DNA of 64,000 nucleotides from Pedobacter fastidiosus (GCF_014306625.1 NZ_JACRYL010000006.1:22088-86087); one strand, 5' to 3'. Shown: positions 9,801-18,160, counted from the first letter of the stretch. The notes: generated by a model from the sequence alone, not told the origin. Made by a program: numbers and translations.

Positions 9801-10056
9801 AATTGTTTCCAATGGTGCCGTAACTGTTGGCCTTATTAAAATACGATCTAAAATTATGTCCGTTAAAAGAATTTAAACCGCCTTTTGTGCCCACCCAAAT
9901 CATTCCATTATGATCTTGAAGCAAACTGATTATGGTGTTATGAGATAAACCTTCATCAACCTGATAATGCCGAAAATAATAAGGCTGGGCAAATGCCAGC
10001 CGTGTGGCAAACAGTAAAAGAAAAAATATAAAAAATCTGGTTTGAAGGATGCTCAT
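6883..10056 (-). CDS. two-component propeller sensor histidine kinase (sensor half of a split hybrid system)
   Basis: 1057 aa. A signal peptide (residues 1-23, ending AFAQ) is followed by about 14 two-component propeller repeats (the WVGTKGGLN / WIGTGRGI / NLWISSLKGL type), a Y_Y_Y domain near 690-760, one membrane helix near 770-790, a HisKA domain with His832 (THEIQTP) and an HATPase domain with N box (ISNLLSNALKY), G1 box and GTGIGL. The periplasmic propeller of such proteins senses oligosaccharides, and phosphate passes to the next gene. The stop follows TGG-AAA-AAA-TTC. One -1 slip in the six A would join it directly to the regulator, giving a protein of about 1317 aa, the usual length of the fused form. 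Confidence 0.92.
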   Translation of the reverse strand: MSILQTRFFIFFLLLFATRLAFAQPYYFRHYQVDEGLSHNTIISLLQDHNGMIWVGTKGGLNSFNGHNFRSYFNKANSYGTIGNNFINSLCEDKNGMIWIGTGRGILRFDPVHEVFFQIPFNVADGVEQITIDKNNNIWFLKSDMLCRYNQLNKHLSYFPSVNGNSMKFDAFGKLWIGNHEGEVFKFDPANNSVSNIIQVLDKNLPYNQKVISKLLVLKDQILIGTTKHGLLTYSLVTKEIKALLSKNKDNTDIYVRDIISAEEENYWVATESGVYVFNLKNQQFTQLEKVPSNRYSISDNAVYCLLKDNEKGYWAGTFFGGLNYLSPENIKFTKYINIKGTNSISGNAVREICSYDNKNIWIGTEDAGVNRLELSTGKFTQFTTTGLSNSLSYPNIHGLFATKDKLYLGPFVHGLDIMDLKTGKILKRHSVIGSGDQFTSDFVMSIYQTSEKRILIGTIHGGLFEYDEQKDNFKRLNFIPENSNIYAIFEDHTGTIWVGSLQNGVFYYNPKTGLSGNIKFNKGNGFDYQIQGIYEDSRHFLWFASEGGGLISLDPDRKKITKITTSNGLPSNYLFRTLEDNTGNLWISSLKGLICLNLSTKKIKIFTRANGLITDQFNYNSAYKDVNGKMYFGTVQGLISFNPADILVKSVAPPLYLTAFQVNNEEVIPGKKGVLSQAILYTDTVRLNYNQSSFNIEFATFSYTSPKTIDYLYQMEGVGNNEWTNLRNNQKAYFTDLAPGTYNFLVKARDNVGGWVSKTRHIVIQIRPPFWKSGFAYFIYILLVLIAFYLSANYYRKMLESKNQRKLQLFEFEKDREIYQAKIEFFTNITHEIQTPLTLIKGPVERLLDRIEDAPAIKKSLQMIDKNTNRLLALTAQLLDFRKTEIDQFGLSFVKLNIIQVLRQEVTAFKPEIEKKHIKLELKFPKTSLIAFVDYEAFRKIISNLLSNALKYASSKIIIELLPTVEDHREFVIRFATDGEPIPKELREKIFEPFYRMSRNIDKPGTGIGLPIARSLAELHTGSLLLIEYQNGLNIFELKLPIHHSIEFNLSKWKKF

Positions 10057-10237
10057 AGCTTGGTACTCAAAGTTAAAAAATCGGTGCTGAGTTCCAAATC
10101 TACTTTAGGGCATTGGGCAAAAACCAAATGTTAAAATAAAGATAAACCATCATGGAATATCAGTAAGAAAGATCTTGATCGCATTTTGAGACAATTCAAC
10201 TAAAGATTGATCAGAATGTAATATGCGAATTGTTTTT

Positions 10238-10253
10238 ATTTGATAGATCAAAT
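10238..10253. promoter_or_regulatory. palindrome, candidate operator
   Basis: ATTTGAT-AG-ATCAAAT is a perfect 7+2+7 palindrome, with a further ATTTGATCGA half-site 5 bases downstream and TTGATCAG upstream at 10207. It lies between the sensor kinase gene and the susC operon, where the AraC-type regulator should bind. Binding is inferred only from position and symmetry. Confidence 0.35.
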
Positions 10254-10290
10254 CTCAATTTGATCGACCTACAACCAAATATTAAACGTT

Positions 10291-10377
10291 ATGAAAAAAA
10301 CTTTACAAAAGAAGCTTATTAATAAGCTCCAATCTGATGGCGTAGACTTCACCTCTACAAATAAAAAAGAGACTTAA
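10291..10377 (+). CDS. very small ORF of unknown meaning
   Basis: 28 codons from ATG to TAA, starting MKKTLQKKLINKLQSDG and ending TNKKET. It is lysine-rich, with no cysteine and no membrane segment. No promoter box is convincing in front of it. The length and Lys-rich start recall RiPP precursor leaders of Bacteroidota, but there is no modification enzyme nearby. It may be a chance frame. Confidence 0.2.
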   Translation: MKKTLQKKLINKLQSDGVDFTSTNKKET

Positions 10378-10449
10378 GTATTTGAAATTCCTTTCGGTTT
10401 AGTGCCAATCAAGAGCTGAAATATTCTATTCAAAGGATTCGTTAAATAA

Positions 10450-10483
10450 AAAACTATATAATCTATAGGCTTTATATAGTTTT
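10450..10483. promoter_or_regulatory. 12-bp inverted repeat just upstream of the sus promoter, candidate operator
   Basis: AAAACTATATAA (10450-10461) and TTATATAGTTTT (10472-10483) are perfect inverted copies separated by 10 bases. The repeat ends 2 bases before the TAnnTTTG box and covers the -33 region, which lacks a TTTG of its own. That arrangement suits an activator or repressor binding site. Confidence 0.45.
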
Positions 10484-10485
10484 TA

Positions 10486-10493
10486 TATATTTG
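10486..10493 (+). promoter_or_regulatory. promoter -7 box of the susC/sulfatase operon
   Basis: TATATTTG is a perfect TAnnTTTG match. Transcription would begin near 10500, about 12 bases before the leader ORF and about 195 bases before susC. No good -33 TTTG is present, which suggests dependence on an activator such as the adjacent response regulator. Confidence 0.6.
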
Positions 10494-10511
10494 CGCCTCA
10501 ATCCTTATTTT

Positions 10512-10589
10512 ATGAATCCTATTTACTCTTCAAAGTCTCCAACTTTTTACGCTTTATATTCAATATCGAGCTGTTGTTGTACAACCTAA
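10512..10589 (+). CDS. putative cysteine-rich leader peptide before the sulfatase operon
   Basis: An ATG-initiated ORF of 25 codons begins MNPIYSSKSPTFYALYS and ends ISSCCCTT and TAA. Three consecutive TGT codons lie at 10572-10580. It starts about 12 bases after the predicted transcription start and ends 105 bases before susC. A run of regulatory codons near the end of a short ORF in a long untranslated leader is the known form of amino-acid attenuators. Cysteine leader peptides are known before sulfur genes in Actinobacteria; I do not know of a described case here. The operon encodes a sulfatase, so a link between cysteine supply and expression makes biological sense. Translation is not proven. 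Confidence 0.5.
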   Translation: MNPIYSSKSPTFYALYSISSCCCTT

Positions 10590-10634
10590 AACTGAATCAT
10601 CTCAATTAATTAAAATTTCTTAATGCACTGTATT

Positions 10635-10668
10635 TAGCCACGAACAACTGTTGGTGCTATTTATTTTA
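10635..10668 (+). terminator. candidate attenuator hairpin in the sus leader
   Basis: TAG-C-CAC-G-AAC, loop AACT, GTT-G-GTG-CTA pairs over 9 bp with one bulge and one mismatch, and is followed by TTTATTTTA. The segment AACAAC (10643-10648) in its 5' arm is complementary to GTTGTT in the cysteine codons of the leader ORF, so alternative pairings exist. The stem is weak for a stand-alone terminator, and the sign of regulation cannot be deduced. Confidence 0.35.
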
Positions 10669-10694
10669 CCTAAATCCTTAAACCATCATTAAAA

Positions 10695-13600
10695 ATGAAA
10701 GAAAAAATGAAAACTCGAAAGTTTGATTTTTCGAAAATGGTATTCAATTTTCCCTTTGCAAGCAAAAGCCAGCTTTTTAAATTGCTGTGTGTATTATTTG
10801 TTTTTTGTGGCAGTATATCTAACGCAGTTTATGCCCAAACCTCGCGGATAACGGGCGTTGTAAAAGACGAAAAAGGAGAAACCATTGTTGGTGCTACTGT
10901 AAAAGTTAAAAACCAACCCATAGTAGTCAGCACAAATACATCTGGAGCTTTTGCCCTCGATGCTGCTTCAAACGCAGTTTTGCAAGTAAGTTTTGTAGGC
11001 TACAAAAACATTGAAATTGAAGTAAACAAAAGAACAAGCGTTAATATTACGCTAGAACCGGAAGCTGGAAATTTAGAGGATGTTGTTGTAGTGGGTTATG
11101 GTACGGTTCGTAAAAGCGATTTAACTGGTTCTGTTACATCATTAAAAGCGAGCGACCTTACAAAAGGTGCCAATGTAAACGTTCAACAGGCTTTGGTAGG
11201 AAGATCTTCTGGTATTCAAATTTACCAAAAAAGTGGAGAACCAGGCGCTGCAATGAGTGTGCAGATTCGTGGGATTACTTCCATTACCGGCAATAACAGT
11301 CCGCTTTACGTAATTGATGGTTTGCCCATTAACGATGGATCTGCGATTGGAAGTTCTGCTCCGGGCGGAACAACCAGTAATCCAAATCTTCGTTCAGCTA
11401 TGAACAATTTGAATCCATCAGATATTGCCTCGATTGAGATTTTGAAAGATGCTTCTGCAACCGCAATTTATGGTTCGAGGGGTGCAAATGGAGTGGTAAT
11501 TATTACCACTAAAAAAGGTGACAACGGGAAATTAAAAGTAAACTATAACGGTTCTGTTGGGACGCAAAAGGCCACACGCTTGCTCACCTTTATGACTGGC
11601 GATGAATATACTCAGGCCATCAACGGGATTATCGATCTGGGTAATTTATCAACCACTCGGGTTACAGGCACAAATGCCAATACCGATTGGCAATCTTTAT
11701 TGTTAAAAACGGCATCGCTTCAAAGTCATGATATTTCGTTTTCTGGTGGTGGCGGCAATACCAAGTTTTACATTTCTGCCGGATTATACGATCAGGATGG
11801 AATTATGCTGAATTCTGGCAACAAAAGATACAGCGGTCGCGTAAATGTAGAACATTCGGTGGCGCAAAAATATGCTGTTGGAATTAGTTTAGAATCTTCT
11901 TACAGTAGAGATGATTATAACGCTACAGGTGTGGGGTTAAACGATAATGCAAGTGCACTTTATATGGCTCAAAATTACGATCCAACAGCTGCGCCTTATA
12001 CTGCAACCGGCGGTTATAATCGTTCGGCATTAATGAATCCAATGGATAATCCTTTAGCTGTAATTAATGGGCAGTACGGCATGGGCGATACCTACAGAAC
12101 AATCGGGAATATTTATGCAGAGTATTATTTTATTCCTTCCTTATCGGCAAAGGTAAGAGCAGGAGCGGATGTAAATGACAGTCAGCGCTATTTTTGGATT
12201 GATCCAACAACTTTAACAGGAGCATCTTATAATGGTTACGCCGATGTTCGCGATGGTAAACGTGCCTATTATTTGGGCGAGGCTACATTAAATTTCAACA
12301 AAACTTTTGGCGATCATAGTATTTCTGCAGTTGCAGGTTCTACTTATGAGCGTTATACTTCCAGCTCATTAATTGGAAGCTCAAGGTCTTTTGCATTGCC
12401 AGATTTAACTTACGATGGTTTGGGTACAGGCGATAACACCTTAAACAGTGTAAGCAATAGCAGACAAGAAAACATTTTAGTTTCGTTTTTAGGTAGAGTT
12501 AATTATGCTTATAAGGGCAAATATTTATTAACCGCATCATTAAGGGCCGATGGTTCTGCAAGGTTCGGACCGAACAAAAGATTTGGTTATTTTCCTTCAG
12601 CAGCAGTAGCTTGGAAAATCCACGATGAGGATTTCTTAAAAGACAACAAAATTTTAAGTGATTTAAAGTTGAGAATAAGTTATGGCGCAACAGGAAATCA
12701 ACCTAATGCCAACTACATTTATTTTAGTACGTATTCTGCAGGTAGAAATGCCATTTTCGGAGGAACAAGATACAGCTCTTTAAATCCAACAAGAAGTGCA
12801 AATCCAGATTTACAATGGGAATCTGCCAATCAGGTAGATTTAGGTTTAGATTTCGGTTTGTTTAGCTCAAGGGTAACTGGAAGTATCGAATATTATAACC
12901 GTAAAACATCCGATTTGCTTTATGATACGCCACAGGCAGCAAGTACAGGTTTCGGATCGCAAACTCAAAATGTGGGCAGTATGCGCAATACTGGCGTTGA
13001 GTTTTCCCTAAAAGGATCAATTTTAAATAGAAAGGATTTTAGAATTGATGCAGGTTTTAACATTACAACCCTTAAAAACGAAATTTTGAGTCTTGGAGAT
13101 TTAAGTCAGGTGATTTATGGTGGTGTAGGTTCTATCGGCGCATTGGGAATTTTAAAACCAGGCGAATCCATTGGTTCTTACTACGGCTATATTGTTGATG
13201 GCGTTTGGCAGACCGGTGATAATTTCTCGACTGCACAAGCGGGTGTTCGTCCTGGTGATTTAAAATACCGCGACTTAGATGGCAACAAAATTATCGATGC
13301 TAACGATCGTACGATTATTGGCAAATCGATGCCGGATTTCTATTACGGTTTTAATGCAAGCTTTGGTTATAAAATCGTGAGCCTTGATGTGTTTTTAGAA
13401 GGATCTCAAGGTGCTAAATTATTAAACAGCAGTTTAGTTGATGCACTGTACCCAGTAGATCTTCGGAGAAATAAATTGGCAGAACCTTATTTAAACCGTT
13501 GGACACCAACTAACCCAACAAACGATTTTCCATCTTTCTTGCCTAACGATGTGCAAGGGCAGAGACAGGTGAATACCAGAACGGTAGAAGATGCATCATA

Positions 13601-13826
13601 TTTAAGATTGCAGGCGGTAAGGTTAACGGTTAAAGTTCCACTTCCTAAAAACAAATTTGTAAGCAACTTATCGGTATTTGCAAATGGATCTAACCTATAC
13701 ACCTGGACAAAATATTCAGGATCAGACCCTGCAGCAAACTCGTTGGGAGATAACATTCAAAAGGTAGATTATAATTCTTACCCACTTTCTAGAACGTACA
13801 CTTTCGGGATAAATCTTCAGCTTTAA
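10695..13826 (+). CDS. SusC/RagA-type TonB-linked outer membrane protein
   Basis: 1043 aa. A signal peptide lies near residues 26-48 (ending VYAQ). Next comes a carboxypeptidase-regulatory-like domain (ITGVVKDEKGETIVGATV), the SusC signature VVVVGYGTVRKSDLTGSV near 130-147, and a plug with DASATAIYGSRGANGVVIITTKKG. A long beta barrel ends in an aromatic-rich strand. It imports oligosaccharides across the outer membrane together with the SusD partner 19 bases downstream. ATG codons at residues 1 and 5 are both possible starts. It is the first large gene of the locus, after the cysteine-rich leader, and is followed by a glycosidase and a sulfatase. Confidence 0.95.
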   Translation: MKEKMKTRKFDFSKMVFNFPFASKSQLFKLLCVLFVFCGSISNAVYAQTSRITGVVKDEKGETIVGATVKVKNQPIVVSTNTSGAFALDAASNAVLQVSFVGYKNIEIEVNKRTSVNITLEPEAGNLEDVVVVGYGTVRKSDLTGSVTSLKASDLTKGANVNVQQALVGRSSGIQIYQKSGEPGAAMSVQIRGITSITGNNSPLYVIDGLPINDGSAIGSSAPGGTTSNPNLRSAMNNLNPSDIASIEILKDASATAIYGSRGANGVVIITTKKGDNGKLKVNYNGSVGTQKATRLLTFMTGDEYTQAINGIIDLGNLSTTRVTGTNANTDWQSLLLKTASLQSHDISFSGGGGNTKFYISAGLYDQDGIMLNSGNKRYSGRVNVEHSVAQKYAVGISLESSYSRDDYNATGVGLNDNASALYMAQNYDPTAAPYTATGGYNRSALMNPMDNPLAVINGQYGMGDTYRTIGNIYAEYYFIPSLSAKVRAGADVNDSQRYFWIDPTTLTGASYNGYADVRDGKRAYYLGEATLNFNKTFGDHSISAVAGSTYERYTSSSLIGSSRSFALPDLTYDGLGTGDNTLNSVSNSRQENILVSFLGRVNYAYKGKYLLTASLRADGSARFGPNKRFGYFPSAAVAWKIHDEDFLKDNKILSDLKLRISYGATGNQPNANYIYFSTYSAGRNAIFGGTRYSSLNPTRSANPDLQWESANQVDLGLDFGLFSSRVTGSIEYYNRKTSDLLYDTPQAASTGFGSQTQNVGSMRNTGVEFSLKGSILNRKDFRIDAGFNITTLKNEILSLGDLSQVIYGGVGSIGALGILKPGESIGSYYGYIVDGVWQTGDNFSTAQAGVRPGDLKYRDLDGNKIIDANDRTIIGKSMPDFYYGFNASFGYKIVSLDVFLEGSQGAKLLNSSLVDALYPVDLRRNKLAEPYLNRWTPTNPTNDFPSFLPNDVQGQRQVNTRTVEDASYLRLQAVRLTVKVPLPKNKFVSNLSVFANGSNLYTWTKYSGSDPAANSLGDNIQKVDYNSYPLSRTYTFGINLQL

Positions 13827-13845
13827 AATTTAAAAATCGATTAAC

Positions 13846-15303
13846 ATGAAAAGAATATTCACATATATATTATTGTCGGGAATGGTGTTTTCGATTACTT
13901 CATGCGAAAAATCGCTCGAGGTATCTCCAAATTCAGAATTTTCGCCAGACAATGTTTTAACTTCAGATGCAGGTATAAAATCGCTGTTATTTAGCGCCTA
14001 CGCACAAGCGCAAACTCAAACCAACTCGCGTTGGGTAATTAATGGAGCAGAAATGAGTACCGATGTTGGTTACGATACAGGCGGGGCAGAAAACGGTGGT
14101 TTGCTTACGCTGATTAATTATACTTGGGATCCAACAACAGGTACATTTTTCGATGACCTTTGGGCACCCAACTACAGAGCCATTCGCGATGCAAATAACG
14201 TGATCCAAAACATTGCTGCAGTAAACACAACCGATGCCAATAAAAAATTATACACCGCCGAGGCGAGAGTATTAAGAGGACAAGCTTATGCAATTTTGTA
14301 TAATAATTTTGGCACTGTGCCATTACGAACCCCAGAAACACAAACTGGTGCCTTAGCTAAAGCAACTAATCAACAACTATTAGATTTTATTGAAGCCGAC
14401 ATTACTGCATCAATTCCTGATTTACCAAACCCTGGTGCTGAAGTTGCTTTTGGGAGATATAATAAAGGTGTGGCCTACGCAATTTTGGCCAAGTTTTACC
14501 TAAACACTAAACAGTGGCAAAAAGCAGCGGATGCTGCCAAAGCCGTAATAGATTATAATTATTACGCTTTGTTTCCTTCATTTGAAGGATTGTTTAGAGT
14601 TGAAAATGAGCGTAATAAAGAAATCATTTTAGCCTTGCAATGTCGTCCGGAAGATCCTTTTGGAAACTGGTATCAAGCAGGAGCTTTACCAGCAGCTTAT
14701 AAAAGCAGTCCACAGTTTCCAAACTACGTTTACACTGCATCAATGTCGAATTTCGCAACGATGTACCGTTTGAGAACTGCTTTTACAAGCACTTTTGCCC
14801 CAACCGATAAACGCCTTTCTTTAATCTGTACCAGTTATGTAAACACCAGCAATGCTACTGTCGATTTATCAACCGGAGATAATGCAAGAAGTTTCAAATA
14901 TTGGGATAATGCAACCGTAGGGAACAATAGCGGAACAGATGTGCCTGTTTTGCGTTATGCGGATATTCTACTTACCCGTGCCGAAGCTTTGAACGAATTA
15001 ACCGGGCCAACTCTCGAGAGTTTAGGTTTGCTTAATCAAGTAAGAACAAGAGCAGGAATTGTATCGCTTACGCTAACAGATTTGGCTTCGAAAGATTTAT
15101 TTAGAGATGCAATTTTAAGAGAAAGAGGATGGGAGTTTGTATCTGAAGGTAAACGCCGCGAAGATTTGGTTCGCCAAGGAAAATTGATCAGCAATGCTGT
15201 AGCAAGAGGTATTACCAACGCAAAAGATCACCGGGTTTTATTTCCAATCCCACAATCTGAACTCGATGCAAATAAACTTTGTACACAGAACCCCGGGTAT
15301 TAA
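13846..15303 (+). CDS. SusD/RagB-type nutrient-binding outer membrane lipoprotein
   Basis: 485 aa. A lipoprotein signal ends SITSC with Cys20 as lipid anchor. The SusD fold is recognisable: N-terminal helices with EARVLRGQAYAILYNNFGTVPL near residues 145-165, TPR-like helices, and the C-terminal block LLTRAEALNE ... LNQVRTRAGI ... ILRERGWEFVSEGKRREDLVR typical of RagB/SusD. It caps the SusC channel and binds the glycan at the cell surface. It is directly downstream of susC, and the glycosidase begins 38 bases later. Confidence 0.95.
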   Translation: MKRIFTYILLSGMVFSITSCEKSLEVSPNSEFSPDNVLTSDAGIKSLLFSAYAQAQTQTNSRWVINGAEMSTDVGYDTGGAENGGLLTLINYTWDPTTGTFFDDLWAPNYRAIRDANNVIQNIAAVNTTDANKKLYTAEARVLRGQAYAILYNNFGTVPLRTPETQTGALAKATNQQLLDFIEADITASIPDLPNPGAEVAFGRYNKGVAYAILAKFYLNTKQWQKAADAAKAVIDYNYYALFPSFEGLFRVENERNKEIILALQCRPEDPFGNWYQAGALPAAYKSSPQFPNYVYTASMSNFATMYRLRTAFTSTFAPTDKRLSLICTSYVNTSNATVDLSTGDNARSFKYWDNATVGNNSGTDVPVLRYADILLTRAEALNELTGPTLESLGLLNQVRTRAGIVSLTLTDLASKDLFRDAILRERGWEFVSEGKRREDLVRQGKLISNAVARGITNAKDHRVLFPIPQSELDANKLCTQNPGY

Positions 15304-15341
15304 AACGTTTTAGTTAAATTAGCAACATTAGATAATATATT

Positions 15342-16394
15342 ATGAGATACCTATTTATTTTAATTACGTGCTTGAGCATCAGCACTTCCTTTGCACAGAG
15401 CAGATGGACAACAGAGCAAGCGAATGCCTGGTACAAAAAGCAACCTTGGATGACGGGTTGTAACTACCAACCAGCCACGGCCATTAACCAATTGGAAATG
15501 TTTCAGGCGGCTACGTTTGATCCAGCGCAGATTGATAAAGAACTTGGATGGGCGCAAGAATTGGGTTTTAATACCATGCGTGTATTTCTACATCACGTAG
15601 CTTGGACATCGGATAAGGAAGGTTTTAAGAAAAGATTAAACAACTATCTTGATATTTCTGCCAAACACAATGTGAAAACTATCCTTGTATTTTTTGATGA
15701 TTGCTGGAATGATAAATATGCTCCAGGGAAACAGCCAGAGCCCAAAATCGGTGTACACAATAGCGGTTGGCTTCGCGATCCCGGAACGGATATTAGAAAT
15801 AATCCAGACAGTTTAAAAATGCTTGAAGCCTATGTGAAAGATATTTTGACCACACATAAAGATGATAAGCGGATTATAATGTGGGATTTATATAATGAGC
15901 CAGGAAACAATGGCTACGTTGATAAAAGTTTAGATCTTTTAAAGCAGGTTTTTAGTTGGGCCAAAGCCGTTAATCCGAGTCAGCCACTTACCGCAGGTGT
16001 ATGGAATTATGGCGATAATTTCGCTAACCTAAACAAGTTCCAGTTAGAAAACTCCGATGTAATTACTTATCACCACTACGGTTATGTAGATCGCCATTTA
16101 GATAAAATAAACGATTTAAAAGCTTATAAACGTCCATTGGTTTGTACAGAATATATGGCTAGAAGAAATGGAAGTTTATTTCAGACTATTTTGCCAATGT
16201 TAAAAACTGAAAATGTTGGTGCCATTAACTGGGGATTTGTATCTGGTAAAACCAACACGATTTATGCTTGGGATACCCCAATGCCAGGAGGAAAAGAGCC
16301 TGAATTATGGTTTCATGACATCTACAAACAAGATAAAACGCCTTTTAGCGAAAACGAAGTGAAAACCATCAAGACACTTAACGGCAAAAAATAA
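15342..16394 (+). CDS. secreted GH5-like (cellulase-family) glycoside hydrolase
   Basis: 350 aa with a signal peptide ending SFAQ (residue 19). The TIM barrel carries Glu186 in WDLYNEPGN as probable acid/base and Glu270 in LVCTEYMAR as probable nucleophile, the arrangement of clan GH-A. The motif HHYGYVD near 245 is also typical. It looks complete. The exact substrate (beta-mannan, beta-glucan, xylan or another) cannot be told from the sequence. Its place between susD and a sulfatase suggests that the target glycan is sulfated. It is probably periplasmic or at the surface. Confidence 0.85.
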   Translation: MRYLFILITCLSISTSFAQSRWTTEQANAWYKKQPWMTGCNYQPATAINQLEMFQAATFDPAQIDKELGWAQELGFNTMRVFLHHVAWTSDKEGFKKRLNNYLDISAKHNVKTILVFFDDCWNDKYAPGKQPEPKIGVHNSGWLRDPGTDIRNNPDSLKMLEAYVKDILTTHKDDKRIIMWDLYNEPGNNGYVDKSLDLLKQVFSWAKAVNPSQPLTAGVWNYGDNFANLNKFQLENSDVITYHHYGYVDRHLDKINDLKAYKRPLVCTEYMARRNGSLFQTILPMLKTENVGAINWGFVSGKTNTIYAWDTPMPGGKEPELWFHDIYKQDKTPFSENEVKTIKTLNGKK

Positions 16395-16421
16395 GATCGT
16401 TTAACAAATACCTATTTAGAA

Positions 16422-18137
16422 ATGAATTCGAAAAAAATATTCCTCTCCCTAGCGGTCGTCTCAGGCTCAGCGTTGATATTTTTAAGCGCTTTTGATAAAA
16501 ATCCAAAGAAAATCAAAGTAGAAGTTAAGCCTGAAAGGCCAAATATTGTGGTCATATTGGCCGATGATATGGGTTTCTCTGATGCGGGTTGTTATGGTGG
16601 TGAAATTAATACCCCCAACATAGATTTTTTGGCAAACAATGGTTTGCGCTACAGGGAGTTTTACAATACCTCAAGATGTTGCCCCACAAGAGCCTCGTTA
16701 CTCACTGGATTGTATAACCAACAAGCGGGAATTGGTAAAATGACCGAAGCAGAAGATGAGCCGGGTTATTTAGGGCGACTTGCCGATAATACGGTAACCA
16801 TTGCTGAAGTTTTAAAAACTGCAGGTTACAATACGGCAATGTCTGGAAAATGGCATGTATCCAATACTAATGTGCAAAAAGATCCAAAAGAGCAGTTGGA
16901 ATGGCTAAATCATAAAAAAGATTTTGGCGATTTTTCTCCATTAAGTCAATATCCAACGAGTCGTGGTTTCGATCAGTTTTTTGGAACGATTTGGGGTGTT
17001 GTAGATTTCTTTGATCCTTTTAGTTTAGTGAGTGGAACAAAGCCAATTAAAACTGTTCCTAAAGATTATTATCAAACCGATGCAATTAATGATACGGCTG
17101 TGGCTTATATCAATTCGTGGAAAAAAACGAATAAACCTTTCTTTCTATATGTTTCTCAAAATGCACCGCACTGGCCTTTACAAGCAAAGCCAGAAGATAT
17201 TGCAAAGTATAAAGACACATATAAAGGCGGTTGGGATGTAATTCGCGAGGCGAGATATAAAAAAATGGTTAAGCTTGGTCTTATAGATTCAAACACCACT
17301 AAGCTATCTAAACCAATTACTCGCGCTACCTCTTGGGAAAACAATCCAGATCAGGCTTGGGATGCAGAGGCAATGGCTGTGCATGCAGCAATGATTGATA
17401 GAATGGATCAAGGGATTGGGCGAATTATAGATGCCTTACGTAAAACCGGGAAATTGGATAACACCATTATTATTTTCTTATCAGATAATGGCGCAAGTCC
17501 TGAAAATGCGGCCGCTTATGGCCCAGGCTTTGATCGGCCTAGTGAAACCCGTACAGGATCTCCAATTGTTTATGCAACTAAAAAGCAAGCAATGCCTGGT
17601 CCGCAAACTACCTACAGTTCTATTGGGCGGGTTTGGGCGAACGTTGCAAATACGCCTTATCAATATGCAAAGGCAGAATCTTTCGAAGGTGGAATTCACA
17701 CACCAATGATTGCTTATTGGCCTCAAGGGATTAAGGCGAAGAAAGGAAGTTACAGCAATCAACGTGGCCACGTAATGGATTTTATGAAAACTTTTGTTGA
17801 ATTGGCTGGTGCAAAATATCCCACTACTTATAAAGGAAAAAGTATTATTCCTACTTCGGGTGTAAGTTTGGTTCCATCGTTAAAAGGAAAAGAAAATGTT
17901 GGTCACACAACACTTTTTAACGAACATTTTGGTGCTCGTTATGCTAGATCCGGTAATTGGAAATTAGTTTCATTAAGCAGTGATACCACTTGGCATTTGT
18001 TCGATTTATCGAAAGATAAAGCAGAAACGAATGATCTCGCGAAACAAAATCCAGCGAAGGTTAAAGAGCTTGAGGTACTTTGGGAAAACTGGGCAAACGC
18101 CAATCAGGTATTTCCGAAGCCAAGTAGTTCTAAATAG
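16422..18137 (+). CDS. arylsulfatase-type (S1 family) sulfatase
   Basis: 571 aa. An N-terminal hydrophobic segment (residues 5-23) indicates export. The metal-binding start is ILADDMGFSD (45-54). The catalytic signature C86-C-P-T-R90 fits CxPxR, so Cys86 would be converted to formylglycine, and ASLLTGLY follows. The C-terminal subdomain includes NWKLVSLSSD and LFDLSKDKAETNDLA. It removes sulfate from glycans or aryl esters. The maturing enzyme (anSME or FGE) is not in this window. It is the last gene of the sus operon, 27 bases after the glycosidase, and its sulfate product links to the cysteine-rich leader at the operon start. Confidence 0.95.
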   Translation: MNSKKIFLSLAVVSGSALIFLSAFDKNPKKIKVEVKPERPNIVVILADDMGFSDAGCYGGEINTPNIDFLANNGLRYREFYNTSRCCPTRASLLTGLYNQQAGIGKMTEAEDEPGYLGRLADNTVTIAEVLKTAGYNTAMSGKWHVSNTNVQKDPKEQLEWLNHKKDFGDFSPLSQYPTSRGFDQFFGTIWGVVDFFDPFSLVSGTKPIKTVPKDYYQTDAINDTAVAYINSWKKTNKPFFLYVSQNAPHWPLQAKPEDIAKYKDTYKGGWDVIREARYKKMVKLGLIDSNTTKLSKPITRATSWENNPDQAWDAEAMAVHAAMIDRMDQGIGRIIDALRKTGKLDNTIIIFLSDNGASPENAAAYGPGFDRPSETRTGSPIVYATKKQAMPGPQTTYSSIGRVWANVANTPYQYAKAESFEGGIHTPMIAYWPQGIKAKKGSYSNQRGHVMDFMKTFVELAGAKYPTTYKGKSIIPTSGVSLVPSLKGKENVGHTTLFNEHFGARYARSGNWKLVSLSSDTTWHLFDLSKDKAETNDLAKQNPAKVKELEVLWENWANANQVFPKPSSSK

Positions 18138-18160
18138 TTATTAACTTTATCTAACACTCA

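Noticed and set aside
10291..10377. Lanthipeptide or other RiPP precursor
   Set aside because: No cyclase, dehydratase, protease or transporter of that kind is nearby, and the sequence has no Cys.
12499..12690. Antisense ORFs inside susC and other large genes
   Set aside because: They are shadows of strong coding frames, with no own promoter or family features.
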